Shown: positions 1-8,517, counted from the first letter of the stretch. The stretch is 64,000 nucleotides of DNA from an uncultured Coriobacteriaceae bacterium (GCA_902786015.1 CADAAU010000013.1:1-64000); one strand, 5' to 3'. The notes: generated by a model from the letters alone, not told the origin. Made by a program: numbers and translations.

Positions 1-1146
1 GGCGCTGTTGTGCGCCCGGCGCACCGCGTCGGCCACGTAGGCGGCGTCGCCCTCCAGCGTGCGGCGCTGCAGCTCGCGCGAGTCGCGCACGAGCGCCGCA
101 AGCTGCGGTCGGGCGCCCGTGCGAATGGCGGTCCTAAACTCGCGGCGGATCTCCTCGTTGGGGATGAAGACGGACTCGTCGTCCTCGTCGTAGCCGAGGT
201 AGCCAAGGTGCACGAGGAGGGCATAGACCTCGTCCCTGCTCCCGACGCCAGTCATGGTGTTGTCAAACGTCGAGACGTCCGCCGAAACGCGCTGCCCGTC
301 GAGCATGGCCACGAGGTCGGCCTGCACGCCGTCGAAGTCCATGTCGATGTAGGCCTGCAGCGCCTCGTATGTCTCGGTGGAGGTCCAGTAGTTGGAGTAG
401 TGCCCGCTGCCGATGGAGCGCGCCACGGAGTTGGGGTTGTACACGTGTCGCGCGTCCCCGCCCGAGCCGATGAGGTAGCCGTCGTACCAGCGCTCCATCT
501 GCGCGTAGTCCATGCCGAAGCGCGCGCAGAGCCGCCTGACCTCGTCCGCGTCGAAGCCGACGAGTCCGGCGAGGTCCTTCGGGTCCACGATGGAGTACTC
601 GTCGAACAGGTTGAGCGCCGAGTGGCGGCCGTACTTCTTGATGGGCAGGATGCCCGTCATGTAGGCCGCGTCCACGTAGGGGGCGCCCTTGAAGAGGTCG
701 CGCAGGAAGTCGAGCCAGCGGCGCTGCAGGGCCTCGTCGTCGGCGGCCTCCCTCATGGGGCAGTCCCACTCGCGTTCGAGCTCCTCGAGGACCTCCTCTT
801 GGAACGTCTCCGGCAGGTTCTGGATCCCGCCGCCGCGCCCTATCAGGCGCTGGGCGTCCACGCGTATGACGTCGTGGGCGTTGAGGTGGCGCTCAAAGGT
901 GGGGTCGGAGGCAATCTTGAGGTCCTCGAACTGCGCGCGCGAGTCGCAGCCTCGGGAGTAGTAGGCCACGAGCATGTTCGCGTCCACGGACTTGCCGAAG
1001 CGCCTGGGCCGGCTCACGGTGACGAAGCCCGAGTCGAGCCCAAGACGCGCGTTCATGAACGACAAGAGCTCGCTCTTGTCAACGTAGAACTGCGCGTTGA
1101 GTGCACGTTGGAACATCCGGTTGCCCGGGTTGAGGTAGATTCCCAT
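1..1146 (-). CDS. AAA-ATPase-like / DUF1703-type protein, C-terminus cut by window edge
   Basis: The minus frame is open from the ATG at 1144-1146 to the window edge (382 codons, no stop). The protein starts MGIYLNPGN, then has FYVDKSELL and a P-loop-like GFVTVSRPRRFGKS near residue 55. This is the signature of the AAA-ATPase-like family (PF09820), whose members usually carry a C-terminal PD-(D/E)XK-like domain (DUF1703). The motifs FDEYSI and MERWYDGY are also typical. These proteins are common multi-copy genes in gut anaerobes. Their function is unknown; a defence or mobile-element role is sometimes proposed. The C-terminal nuclease-like domain lies outside the window, so its integrity cannot be judged. 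Confidence 0.85.
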   Translation of the reverse strand, partial: MGIYLNPGNRMFQRALNAQFYVDKSELLSFMNARLGLDSGFVTVSRPRRFGKSVDANMLVAYYSRGCDSRAQFEDLKIASDPTFERHLNAHDVIRVDAQRLIGRGGGIQNLPETFQEEVLEELEREWDCPMREAADDEALQRRWLDFLRDLFKGAPYVDAAYMTGILPIKKYGRHSALNLFDEYSIVDPKDLAGLVGFDADEVRRLCARFGMDYAQMERWYDGYLIGSGGDARHVYNPNSVARSIGSGHYSNYWTSTETYEALQAYIDMDFDGVQADLVAMLDGQRVSADVSTFDNTMTGVGSRDEVYALLVHLGYLGYDEDDESVFIPNEEIRREFRTAIRTGARPQLAALVRDSRELQRRTLEGDAAYVADAVRRAHNSA

Positions 1147-1303
1147 TCGTCCTCCCGGCTACGCTGGCTTTTGGCAACAGTATACCCGCATCCGCGGGCT
1201 AGCCGAGACGGGACAATGGCGCCTGGTTTCCGTGCCCGTGTCTCGTAGTCGGGCAGGCTGTGGGCCGGACATGGCCGTGGCTGTGACGCGGCCCCGGCCG
1301 AGG

Positions 1304-1432
1304 GCGACGGGGGCAAGGACCGGCCATCCGGGCCAGTCCCGCCGCCTCGAGGCCGTGGAGGTGCAGGTGCTGCCGCAGGGCTAGGTGCCCCGCGGCTACG
1401 ACGCCGGCAGGGCCGCCTGCGTCAACAGGTAG
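1304..1432 (+). pseudogene. Relic of a ChW-repeat surface protein C-terminus
   Basis: In one plus frame the DNA reads GQSRRLEAVEVQVLPQG, then an in-frame TAG (1382-1384), then VPRGYDAGRAACVNR and a second TAG at 1430-1432. The text GQSxRLEAVxV...LPKGxxAP is the hallmark of ChW (clostridial hydrophobic W) repeats. These end many secreted Coriobacteriia and Clostridia wall proteins. The usual Ala/Glu position is a stop codon here, no start or upstream repeats remain, and a plus-strand terminator follows. The left boundary is approximate because the frame is unclear before about 1310. Confidence 0.6.
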
Positions 1433-1472
1433 CCGAGCGAACCCACAACACCGGCGCGAACGTGTCTACTCG

Positions 1473-1509
1473 AGCCCCCGCAGGCGATGTGCTGTTGCTT
1501 GCGGGGGCT
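1473..1509 (+). terminator. Rho-independent terminator of the ChW relic
   Basis: A 10-bp perfect inverted repeat (AGCCCCCGCA at 1473-1482, TGCGGGGGCT at 1500-1509) is followed by TTTTCTT on the plus strand. The T-run is on the plus side only, so it belongs to the decayed plus-strand gene before it. The isomerase gene converges on it from the right. Confidence 0.75.
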
Positions 1510-1543
1510 TTTCTTCCGACGGTAGGGTTCTACAGACTCAACC

Positions 1544-2965
1544 CTACCTGCAGACGACCTCCACGGGAACGTCCAGGATTTTGGCGACCTTGCAAATGGT
1601 GTCGGTCCAGGAACCCTGCGCCGCGGCGAAGTGATGCGTGGGGCCGCATTCGCACCAGCGGTTGTTCCACTCGCGCGCGCCGCATGAAAAGCGCGTGCGG
1701 AAGGTGGTGTCGCCGTTGCCCAGCGTGGGACCGTCCTCGATCGCGCCCTCGCTCACCACGAACCTGAAGCGTCCGTTCGCATCCTGCGTGATGCCCAGGT
1801 AGGTGACGGGACCCGCCTTGGGGTAGAAGCGCGTGAGGAAGCCGCCACCCGCCTTGCCGTGGAACACGGGCACGATCTCCATCGAGGCCTTGCGCGCGGT
1901 GGAGAAGTCCGCGTCGCCCGAGCCGGAGTGGCCGATGAGCACGACGTCGTCGTTGAAGTCGAAGGTGTAGAACTCGGAGAGCTGACAGGCGCCGCTGATG
2001 GTCTTCATGATGCTCATGCCCATCGCGACCTTGATGTCGCCCTCCACGGCGCAGGCGACGCCCTGCTTGATGAGCATGGAGAACGCGGGGATGAGCATGG
2101 AGTCGAGCACGCCCGCCTTTCCCTTCGCGAAGCCGTCGTAGTGGCTCGCCACAAAGCCCAGCTCCTCATCCTTCACCCACTGCTCGAAGGCCACGACGTA
2201 GCGTGCCATCTCGCGGATGCTTTCCTCGTCGTAGTCGCCCAGGATGTCGAAGGTTTCGTGTATGTCGGCAATCTTTGCGGCGATAGCGTCCTCGTCGGTG
2301 ACGTCGTCGGCGATGGCCCACATCTTCTCCCAGTCGAACTGCTTGGTGTAGAGGCCCATGCGGTGGTAGAGGTTGGTCTCGTCGATGTAGAGGTCCATCA
2401 TGCCGGGGTAGGGACGGCCGATTTGGGCGAGGTTGGTGTGGCGCAGGCGACGGCGCACCTGGGCTGCGCGGCACCAGTCCTCGACCTCGGCGGCTACCTG
2501 CGCGTCGCCGCCCTCCACGACGCCGGTGATGACCGCATGGCGCTTGCCGGCGCGCTCCAGATCTGCAACCATCTCGCCCACGGCGCCGCCCGCATAGCCG
2601 ATGCCCAGCCATTCGGCCGTGCCTGCCTTCTCGAAGTCGAGGCAGCGAACCTTCTGGAGGTTGACAAGAACGACGGGCACGCTGAGGTCGCGGATGGCGG
2701 GCAGCATGTTGTAGCTCGTGGCGTAGGTGAGCAGTTGGCAGAACACGAGGTCCACGTCGGCTGCGCGGAACTTGTCACCCGCGGCCTGAGCGGCTTCCTT
2801 GGTGGTGCACATACCTCCGTCCACGACCTCCACCGTATCGGGCAGGGAGGCAACAAAGTCGGCATACTGCTGCTCGAACTCGGGTACGAGCTCGGGGAAC
2901 TGGGGCAGGTACGCACCGAGCGCAACGGAGAAGACAGCCACCTTGGCCTTGGTGTTTACAAGCAT
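1544..2965 (-). CDS. AraA/FucI-fold sugar isomerase, probable L-rhamnose isomerase
   Basis: This 473-aa protein is the last gene of the rhaB-rhaD operon. It is not a RhaA-type TIM barrel. It shows the L-arabinose/L-fucose isomerase fold: an N-terminal Rossmann-like part and a C-terminal metal site. Probable metal or catalytic residues are E308 (VEGD), E331 (SEFYTFDF), H346 (IGHSG) and H444/H445 (GPTHH). Their spacing closely matches E306, E333, H350 and H450 of E. coli AraA. No other isomerase lies beside the kinase and aldolase, so it presumably converts L-rhamnose to L-rhamnulose; L-fucose or L-arabinose are alternatives. It starts at ATG 2965 after AAAGGAAAGGA, 26 bp past the rhaD stop. 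The fold is well supported and the substrate is inferred from context. Confidence 0.82.
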   Translation of the reverse strand: MLVNTKAKVAVFSVALGAYLPQFPELVPEFEQQYADFVASLPDTVEVVDGGMCTTKEAAQAAGDKFRAADVDLVFCQLLTYATSYNMLPAIRDLSVPVVLVNLQKVRCLDFEKAGTAEWLGIGYAGGAVGEMVADLERAGKRHAVITGVVEGGDAQVAAEVEDWCRAAQVRRRLRHTNLAQIGRPYPGMMDLYIDETNLYHRMGLYTKQFDWEKMWAIADDVTDEDAIAAKIADIHETFDILGDYDEESIREMARYVVAFEQWVKDEELGFVASHYDGFAKGKAGVLDSMLIPAFSMLIKQGVACAVEGDIKVAMGMSIMKTISGACQLSEFYTFDFNDDVVLIGHSGSGDADFSTARKASMEIVPVFHGKAGGGFLTRFYPKAGPVTYLGITQDANGRFRFVVSEGAIEDGPTLGNGDTTFRTRFSCGAREWNNRWCECGPTHHFAAAQGSWTDTICKVAKILDVPVEVVCR

Positions 2966-2991
2966 GTCTGGATCCTTTCCTTTGTGGCCGT

Positions 2992-3879
2992 CTAGTCGAC
3001 AAACGCCTCGTTGATGGCAATGTTGAAGTCGTGGCAGGTGTCAATGAGACCCTTATCCTCAATCTTGTTGAGCCAGTCCTCGGAGCCGCCGTTGGCCGCG
3101 CGGGCACCGCAGTAGAGCGCGGCTGCCTTCTCGACCGTGTGCATGAGGCCAAAGGTGGTGTCGAAGTCGGGGCCTGCGGCAAAGAGTCCGTGATGCGCCC
3201 ACACGATGGTGTCGTAGGTCTTCATGAGCTCGCTCGACGCCTCGGCGATCGCCGCGCCACCGGGGACCATCCAGGGAACGACGCCCACACCTGCGGGGAA
3301 CACGACCACGCATTCGGTCATCATCTGCCACAGGCGGCGGGTGAAGTCGCGGTCGGTAAGCGGCACGATGAAGCTCATCTGGATGACGCCCGGCGTATGG
3401 GCATGGTAAATCACGCGGTTGGCACCGTTGGTGCGCTCAGCGGCAACGCAGTGGTTCATGTAGTGGCTGGGGAACTCGCTCGTGGGCTTGGCGTCGTCGA
3501 GCAGGCCCCACATGATGCGGTAGGCGTCACCTGCCTCATTGATCTGGACGATACCGATGTTGTGCGCGGGATCATCGGCCACGTTGCGCATGAACTTGCC
3601 GGAGCCGGTGGCCAGGAAGTACGAGCCGGCAAGGTTCTTGCCAGTAACGCCCATCTCGACCCACTCGCGCGGCTCGCTATCGAAGAACGGACGCGCCGCC
3701 TCAACGTCCTCGTCGGCCATGCGGTAGGTGAGGTTTCCGCCGTTGCGCTCGTGCCAGCCTTGCAGCCAGCCGTCGTTGCACATGCGGGTAAAGCCCTTAA
3801 CGAAGTCCAGATTCTCGATTGCGAGGCGAGAAGCCCCCCGCTTGATGTCTTTCACGATGCCCAAATCCTCGATTGCCAT
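2992..3879 (-). CDS. rhaD: Rhamnulose-1-phosphate aldolase
   Basis: A class II aldolase of 295 aa that splits L-rhamnulose 1-phosphate into DHAP and L-lactaldehyde. Visible family marks are NGGN (residues 46-49, phosphate site), TGSGK (91-95), E135 in PTSEFPSH, the zinc ligands H159 and H161 in HAHTPG, and H229/H230 in WAHHG. Its length is close to that of E. coli RhaD (274 aa). It sits between rhaB and the isomerase with short gaps, so all three are probably one transcript read from the operator upstream of rhaB. The ATG at 3879 follows an AAAGGAAAAG ribosome site. Nothing suggests decay. No lactaldehyde reductase or dehydrogenase gene was found nearby. Confidence 0.93.
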   Translation of the reverse strand: MAIEDLGIVKDIKRGASRLAIENLDFVKGFTRMCNDGWLQGWHERNGGNLTYRMADEDVEAARPFFDSEPREWVEMGVTGKNLAGSYFLATGSGKFMRNVADDPAHNIGIVQINEAGDAYRIMWGLLDDAKPTSEFPSHYMNHCVAAERTNGANRVIYHAHTPGVIQMSFIVPLTDRDFTRRLWQMMTECVVVFPAGVGVVPWMVPGGAAIAEASSELMKTYDTIVWAHHGLFAAGPDFDTTFGLMHTVEKAAALYCGARAANGGSEDWLNKIEDKGLIDTCHDFNIAINEAFVD

Positions 3880-3906
3880 GGTCTTTTCCTTTCTATGTCC
3901 ATCTGC

Positions 3907-5334
3907 CTAGCGCGGCAGGTACTCCCGAATCTCAAAGCTCTTCTTAATGGCGGCACGTGCCTCCTCGAGCGAGCCGTACTCGCCCGCGTGTATGAACTGC
4001 ACCATGAGGTTGCCGAGTGCGGTGCCCTCGGTGGGGCCGGTGTACACAGGCAGCCCGCAGGCGTCTGCCGTGGCTTGGTTGAGATAGCCGTTGTTGGAGC
4101 CACCGCCCACGATGTTTATGCTGGTGTAGTCCACGCCCGTGAGTTCGCTCATCTGCTCGATCGTGCGAGCGTAGTCGGCGGCCAGTGAGTCGTAGACGCA
4201 GAGCGCGTACTCGCCCATGGTGGTGGGCACTGGCTCGCCGGAGCGCTCGCAGACCTCGCGCAGCGCGGCGAGCATGCTTGCGGGGGCGAGGAACTCGGGG
4301 TCGTCGGCGTCCACCACTGCATGGAAACCTGTGGCTCGCGCCTGCTCGGCGGCCTTCACCAGCTCGTCCCACGTTGGTGCCGTACCAGTCTTCTGGCCCA
4401 GTTCGTGCCGTACGTTCTGGATCATCCACAAGCCCATGATGTTCTTGATGTAGCGGTAGCGTCGCTCGTAGCCGCCCTCGTTAGTAAAGTTGGCGGCGGC
4501 GCTTTGGGGCGTACAGATGGGCTCACGATTCTCTACGCCCACCAGGCTCCACGTTCCGGAGGAGAAGTACACGGCCTTGTCGTCGCGCGCGGGTACGGAA
4601 AGCCATGCGCTGCCGGTGTCGTGCGACGCCACGAGCACGATCTCCGCGTCGAAGCCTACGCGCTCTGCAACCTCGGGACGCAGGTGTCCCAATGTCTCGC
4701 CCGGCATGCGAATGGGCTGGAAGATATCCCATGGCAGGTTAAGACGATCGATGAGCTCGTCATCCCAGTCGCAGGTCTGCGCGTTGACCAGCGCCGTGGT
4801 GCTCGCGTTGGTGTACTCCTGCGCCTTCTTGCCGGTAAGAACCCAGTTGAGGTAGTCGGGAACCATGAGCAGGGCTGTTGCGTTGTCCAGCTGCTCGCGA
4901 TTCTCGCGGCTGAGCGCGCACAGCTGGTAGGCCGTGTTGAACTGCTGGTACTGAATGCCCGTGTGGGCGTAGTGCTCGTCGAAGGGGAGGATCCCCGCCA
5001 GCTCGAGCGCGTCGCGCATGCCGTCGGTGCGACTATCGCGGTAGCCCACACACTCGCCGAGACGCCGGTCGCGCTCGTCCAGCAGCACGTAGTCCACCGC
5101 CCAGGTGTCGATGCCGATGGTCGTGGGCGTAAAGCCAGCTTCCTTTGCTGCGGCGAGGCCGGCGATCACGCTCTGAGCCAGCGCGTCGATATCCCAGCAG
5201 AGATGGCCATCCTTGCGCGTGAGTCCGTTCTCGAACCGGTAGACCTCCGTGAGCTCCATGCGGCCGTCCACGACCTGCCCCACGATGTGACGCCCGCTCG
5301 ACGCCCCGATGTCGACTGCCAGATAACATGCCAT
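3907..5334 (-). CDS. rhaB: Rhamnulokinase
   Basis: A FGGY-family sugar kinase of 475 aa, predicted to phosphorylate L-rhamnulose at O-1 with ATP. The N-terminus has the first phosphate loop (YLAVDIGASSGRH), then GIDTWAVDY, SHDTGSAWLSVP in the middle and the second nucleotide motif NIVGGGSNNGYLNQ near the C-terminus. These match RhaB rather than xylulokinase or FucK. It is the first gene of rhaB-rhaD-isomerase. The start at 5334 follows TTGGGAAAGGGTACGCA. The region just upstream carries a TATAGT -10-like box and the 38-bp motif shared with the PTS gene and the alpha-rhamnosidase. Confidence 0.93.
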   Translation of the reverse strand: MACYLAVDIGASSGRHIVGQVVDGRMELTEVYRFENGLTRKDGHLCWDIDALAQSVIAGLAAAKEAGFTPTTIGIDTWAVDYVLLDERDRRLGECVGYRDSRTDGMRDALELAGILPFDEHYAHTGIQYQQFNTAYQLCALSRENREQLDNATALLMVPDYLNWVLTGKKAQEYTNASTTALVNAQTCDWDDELIDRLNLPWDIFQPIRMPGETLGHLRPEVAERVGFDAEIVLVASHDTGSAWLSVPARDDKAVYFSSGTWSLVGVENREPICTPQSAAANFTNEGGYERRYRYIKNIMGLWMIQNVRHELGQKTGTAPTWDELVKAAEQARATGFHAVVDADDPEFLAPASMLAALREVCERSGEPVPTTMGEYALCVYDSLAADYARTIEQMSELTGVDYTSINIVGGGSNNGYLNQATADACGLPVYTGPTEGTALGNLMVQFIHAGEYGSLEEARAAIKKSFEIREYLPR

Positions 5335-5373
5335 TGCGTACCCTTTCCCAACGTGTTGTAATTGTTATAAATA

Positions 5374-5430
5374 ACTATAGATTAGGTAGAATACCTGCAA
5401 CAATATCAATATGTGCCATATACACTGTGA
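5374..5430 (-). promoter_or_regulatory. rhaB promoter with 38-bp regulator motif (copy A)
   Basis: On the plus strand the motif spans 5393-5430 and starts ACCTGC-A-ACAATA, then TGTG and CTGTGA. Read towards rhaB it lies exactly 13 nt before TATAGT (5374-5379 on the minus strand), so it covers the -35 region. This is the usual layout for a class II activator of the AraC/XylS family. The same motif recurs at 14191-14228 and 16472-16509 with no gaps. Confidence 0.75.
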
Positions 5431-5462
5431 GTTGGTGACAGAAACTAATATCCATTGGAAGT

Positions 5463-5502
5463 CCGGGGGGTCCCGTGCCATTCCCGGCACGGGACCCCCC
5501 GG
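5463..5502 (-). terminator. Long perfect hairpin after the esterase gene
   Basis: 17-bp perfect arms (5463-5479 and 5486-5502) enclose a 6-nt loop, 22 bp past the esterase stop. No clear T-run follows on either strand, so it may be a processing or stability hairpin rather than a classical terminator. Its position separates the esterase gene from the rhaB promoter. Confidence 0.55.
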
Positions 5503-5524
5503 AGTGGTTGTATCACCTGTATCC

Positions 5525-7270
5525 CTAGCGTGAGAAGTTCTTGAAGAACTCCCAGAGGTAGGCTGCCTCGGGCTTCCAGTTCCAGTGAGCTTGGTCCTTG
5601 ATGGCCACAAGCTTCATGATGGGCTCGCCGTCCGCGCCGTTGAGCACGTTCTCCTGGGCGCTCTTTTCGCCCAGCATGATGTTGCTGCTCTTGTCGAACT
5701 TGATGCCGTACCACTCGTTGGCCTTCATGTCCATCTTCTCGGGTACATCCAAGCCGTTGATCTTCATGTAAGCCTGCAGCAGAGGGAAGATAGGCACGCG
5801 CGGGTCGACGTCCTGGATTCGCGTTCCTGCCTCGTCTACGGGGAAGGAGTTCTTGCTCGACCCGTCCACCGGAATCATGCCAAAGAAGTCGTGATCACCA
5901 CAGAGGTAGGTGAAGGGAACCGGCGTGCCGTCCCACTTTTCTGCGAGCTTGGCAATCTCGTCCTTGTCGATGCCGGGGCCAGAGACCCCACCAACGGCCG
6001 CGAAGGTGTCGGCGTACTTCACGCCGTAGAGCTCGGAGGCCGATGAGCCGGCAGAAAGACCCGTCACGTACACGCGGTGGGTGTCGATTTGCGGATACTT
6101 GGCAAACATCGTTTTGAGCCAGGTGATGATGCGGTCGTTCTGCAAGCCGTCGCACTTGAAGAAGTTTGGCAGGGGCTCGTCGGAGCCGGACTCGTACACC
6201 ACGTCCTGCCACTCGGGCGCAACTACGATGAAGTCTTCCTCGAGTGCCAGCTCCAGCCATCCGCTGGACTCGGCCTGCGCACGGGTGTCGTTGAGGTTGC
6301 CGTGCAGGGTCACGATGAGGGGTACAGAGCCGTTGGCAGCGTCGGAAAGCTTCGTGGGCACGTACTCGAACCAGGTATACTTGCCCTCGAGGCCCTTCAC
6401 GGCCGCGTTGTAGTTCTCCACGTAGTCGAACTGCGAGAAGTCGGGAATGCTGTACAGCGGGTAGGGGTCGGTGAGGTCGGTGATACTAGCCATGTAGAAC
6501 TCGGTGACCTCGTTGTGCTGGCGGTAGTTCTTCGAGAAGATCTGGTCCCAAGCGTTCGTCGCGGCCGTGGTGAGGTCGGCGTCGGAGGCAACCACCACGC
6601 GCTTGAGGGGGTCGTCGGCATTCTCGAAGACGCCCTTCTCCATCTCCTTGGCGCCATTGGCCGCAATCACGGCATCCACGGCTGCCTGGGGCGCGTTGCT
6701 GAGGTACGCCGGCACGAAGGGCACGCCCGCGGCATCCGCCTTGCTGCCGCCGTAGGTCATGATGCCGGCCACGAAGTACAGCTTGGGGGCGAGGGCACCC
6801 AGTACGAAGTCGGCGCCTTCGTCCACGCCGATGACCTTAACGTTGTTTGCGGGGCCGGCAGCGGCGGCCAGCTCCACGAACTTGTCGGCGTCGGCGGCAG
6901 CATACGCTTTGCCGTCGGCGGGGTTCACCACGGTGACGCGACCAACGTACTCCTCGATAGACTTCGCGAGGCCCAGCTGTCCCACCAGCTCGGCGGCGCC
7001 CTTGGCGTCCTTGGCGCCTGCGAAGATGTAGTAGTTGGGCGGCAGGATATCGGAATGATGCAACGTAACATCGTCCTCTGCGGCGTTGTAGGCAAAGTTG
7101 CCGTCCGTCTCGGCGAGTTTGTCGAAGGGCGTGACCTGCGTCGCCGGAGTCGACTTCGCGTTGCCGCCGCTGTTCACGGCATTACCGCACGCGGCCAAGA
7201 CAGTTGCCGACGCTACGCCCAGGCCTGCTGATAGGAAGTTCCTTCTCGTTACCGTGATACGATGACCCAT
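5525..7270 (-). CDS. Tat-exported lipoprotein, alpha/beta-hydrolase esterase
   Basis: The 581-aa protein begins with a twin-arginine signal (TRRNFL, R9-R10) that leads into a lipobox LAAC with C28, so it is predicted to be exported folded and lipid-anchored outside the membrane. The C-terminal half (about 300-581) is a PHB-depolymerase/feruloyl-esterase-like alpha/beta hydrolase: oxyanion text LIVTLHGN, nucleophile S407 in GLSAGS, an acid in CGDHDFF, and a late histidine in DQAHW. The N-terminal half (about 50-290) is a separate domain I do not recognise. Its place beside the rhamnose genes suggests removal of acyl groups from plant glycosides. The tatB/tatC genes at 52-54 kb could serve its export. 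The substrate is inferred only. Confidence 0.8.
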   Translation of the reverse strand: MGHRITVTRRNFLSAGLGVASATVLAACGNAVNSGGNAKSTPATQVTPFDKLAETDGNFAYNAAEDDVTLHHSDILPPNYYIFAGAKDAKGAAELVGQLGLAKSIEEYVGRVTVVNPADGKAYAAADADKFVELAAAAGPANNVKVIGVDEGADFVLGALAPKLYFVAGIMTYGGSKADAAGVPFVPAYLSNAPQAAVDAVIAANGAKEMEKGVFENADDPLKRVVVASDADLTTAATNAWDQIFSKNYRQHNEVTEFYMASITDLTDPYPLYSIPDFSQFDYVENYNAAVKGLEGKYTWFEYVPTKLSDAANGSVPLIVTLHGNLNDTRAQAESSGWLELALEEDFIVVAPEWQDVVYESGSDEPLPNFFKCDGLQNDRIITWLKTMFAKYPQIDTHRVYVTGLSAGSSASELYGVKYADTFAAVGGVSGPGIDKDEIAKLAEKWDGTPVPFTYLCGDHDFFGMIPVDGSSKNSFPVDEAGTRIQDVDPRVPIFPLLQAYMKINGLDVPEKMDMKANEWYGIKFDKSSNIMLGEKSAQENVLNGADGEPIMKLVAIKDQAHWNWKPEAAYLWEFFKNFSR

Positions 7271-7402
7271 GATGCTTCTCCTCTCGAAGATGTGATTGCC
7301 GTACTAACAAGTATGGATAACACGCATCATGGGTTCTATGTCTAACGATGTGCTGTTAACTAACAAATTGTGCCAGTATTGCTCACGTTTGCGACACAAC
7401 AA

Positions 7403-8185
7403 TCAAACGAGCAGGCGGTCCCTCAAGGCGCGCAGCCCCTCGCCGTCCAAGCCAAACTCCGACTGGAAGTATTCCTCCCTGGTGTGGTGGCGCGCGTCGA
7501 CCGCGTCGAAGGCGGTCTGCAGGGTCGTCTCGTCGACACCCGCCATGCGGCGCAGCTTCTCGGGCGCAATGTCTGCCATCCAGGCGGGTAACTCCTTGGG
7601 CAGGTGAGCAATCTCTGCGGCGCGGTATTCGTTGGTGAGCAGGAATTCCGCTATTATGTCCTCGTCGGGCACACCAAGCAGCATGAGCAGCACCGCGGCG
7701 CACACGCCCGTGCGGTCCTTCCCGGCCGAACAGTGAAAGTAAACGGGTGTCTCGCCCGACGCGACCCACGCAACCAGCCGATGGACGGCGGCGTTGCCGA
7801 ACATCATGGATGCGTACAGTCCGCCCATAAACGTCTCGGGGTTGCGCTCACGCTCCATAATGCGCTCGATTCCCTCTGGCGAGAAGTCCACGGGGCGCCC
7901 GTCGCTCGTCCACATGCCGGGGATCCGCTCGTAGCGCGCACCCGCGGGCACGAAGTCGGGACGGCCCACGACCTCGCCATCCGCCCGCAGGTCCAGCATC
8001 GAGCGCAGGCACCACGACTCGACTATCGCACGCATGGACTCGTCCAAGTCGACGAGTGCCGCCCCACGTAAGAGCGTCTTGTGCCTCACGAGCCTGCCGT
8101 CGGCCGCACGCTGTCCTCCAAGATCGCGCACGCCCATCGTGTCCGGAAAGCCAGGGACGTATCCTGGCAATGAAACTAAGTCCAT
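7403..8185 (-). CDS. DSP/Tyr-type protein phosphatase (Y_phosphatase3 family)
   Basis: About 260 aa with the N-terminal family text GVRDLGGQRAADGRLVRHKTLLRGA and the catalytic Cx5R loop HCSAGKDRTG. This is the bacterial tyrosine/serine phosphatase family PF13350, which also acts on phosphoinositides in pathogens. An upstream in-frame extension to 8359 exists, but the ATG at 8185 has GGAGGG four bases before it. The extension instead encodes the end of a decayed hydrolase, so 8185 is the chosen start. A second member lies at 36275-37030. The cellular substrate is unknown. Confidence 0.83.
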   Translation of the reverse strand: MDLVSLPGYVPGFPDTMGVRDLGGQRAADGRLVRHKTLLRGAALVDLDESMRAIVESWCLRSMLDLRADGEVVGRPDFVPAGARYERIPGMWTSDGRPVDFSPEGIERIMERERNPETFMGGLYASMMFGNAAVHRLVAWVASGETPVYFHCSAGKDRTGVCAAVLLMLLGVPDEDIIAEFLLTNEYRAAEIAHLPKELPAWMADIAPEKLRRMAGVDETTLQTAFDAVDARHHTREEYFQSEFGLDGEGLRALRDRLLV

Positions 8186-8209
8186 CAAACCCTCCATAGC
8201 TCTTGTCGT

Positions 8210-8300
8210 CAGTAGCGGTTCAGCTCTTTTGCCATCAAGCGCGAGCCAGCTCGCGCAAGTACGCTCCTTGTGGTTCAAAAGGTGCGGCGCGCAGATTCTC
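8210..8300 (-). pseudogene. C-terminal relic of an alpha/beta-hydrolase
   Basis: The minus frame reads RTCASWLALDGKRAEPLL. This matches the end of the larger relic at 12210-12562 (GLCANWLALDDKEELSHC). The fragment is now fused in frame to the phosphatase leader and has no start. A 30-bp sequence just upstream (8371-8400) also matches, with one mismatch, the sequence behind the PTS gene at 12676-12705. Both places therefore descend from one duplicated PTS 3'-end plus hydrolase module. Confidence 0.55.
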
Positions 8301-8370
8301 CCGCTCCTATGGTGCCAGAAAAAGAGGGTCGCCGCAGCGGTTCGTAGAATTAACGCCACCCTTTGTGGGA

Positions 8371-8400
8371 GGGCGGCGCAAGGAAAGGGAGGGCTTAGTT
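8371..8400. repeat. 30-bp repeat shared with the PTS gene 3' region
   Basis: It is identical to 12676-12705 except for one base. In both places it abuts a GC-rich hairpin (here CGCCACCCT paired with AGGGCGGCG, one mismatch). The surrounding 8301-8482 holds no gene I can support. Confidence 0.6.
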
Positions 8401-8482
8401 ATCGCTTCAAGCAGATAGTTGGGCAAGGTCCGCGGGCGTATCGACAGGCAGCCCCAGAGCTGGTGCTCGAAGAGCAATAAAC

Positions 8483-8510
8483 TGGCAAAAGGGGCTTGTC
8501 CCCTTTGGCC
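8483..8510 (-). terminator. Terminator of the AspT/YidE-like transporter
   Basis: The arms GGCAAAAGGGG and CCCCTTTGGCC form a hairpin just past the stop at 8518. On the minus strand AGTTTATTG follows. The GGGCTTGTCCC/TTTGGCC wording recurs in the hairpin at 10523-10568. Confidence 0.6.
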
Positions 8511-8517
8511 ATTTTTG

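Noticed and set aside
10-1248. A 412-codon plus-strand frame over the first kilobase
   Set aside because: It is the antisense of the AAA-ATPase-like gene, low in protein-like composition (Val/Ala/Arg/His runs), and has no family resemblance.
7321-7400. Possible fourth copy of the 38-bp motif upstream of the esterase
   Set aside because: Only AAATTGTG matches; the ACCTGC and ACAATA blocks, the spacing and the -10-like box are absent.
8186-8359. N-terminal extension of the phosphatase to 8359
   Set aside because: The extension encodes a hydrolase relic, while ATG 8185 has a good ribosome site and the family N-terminus.
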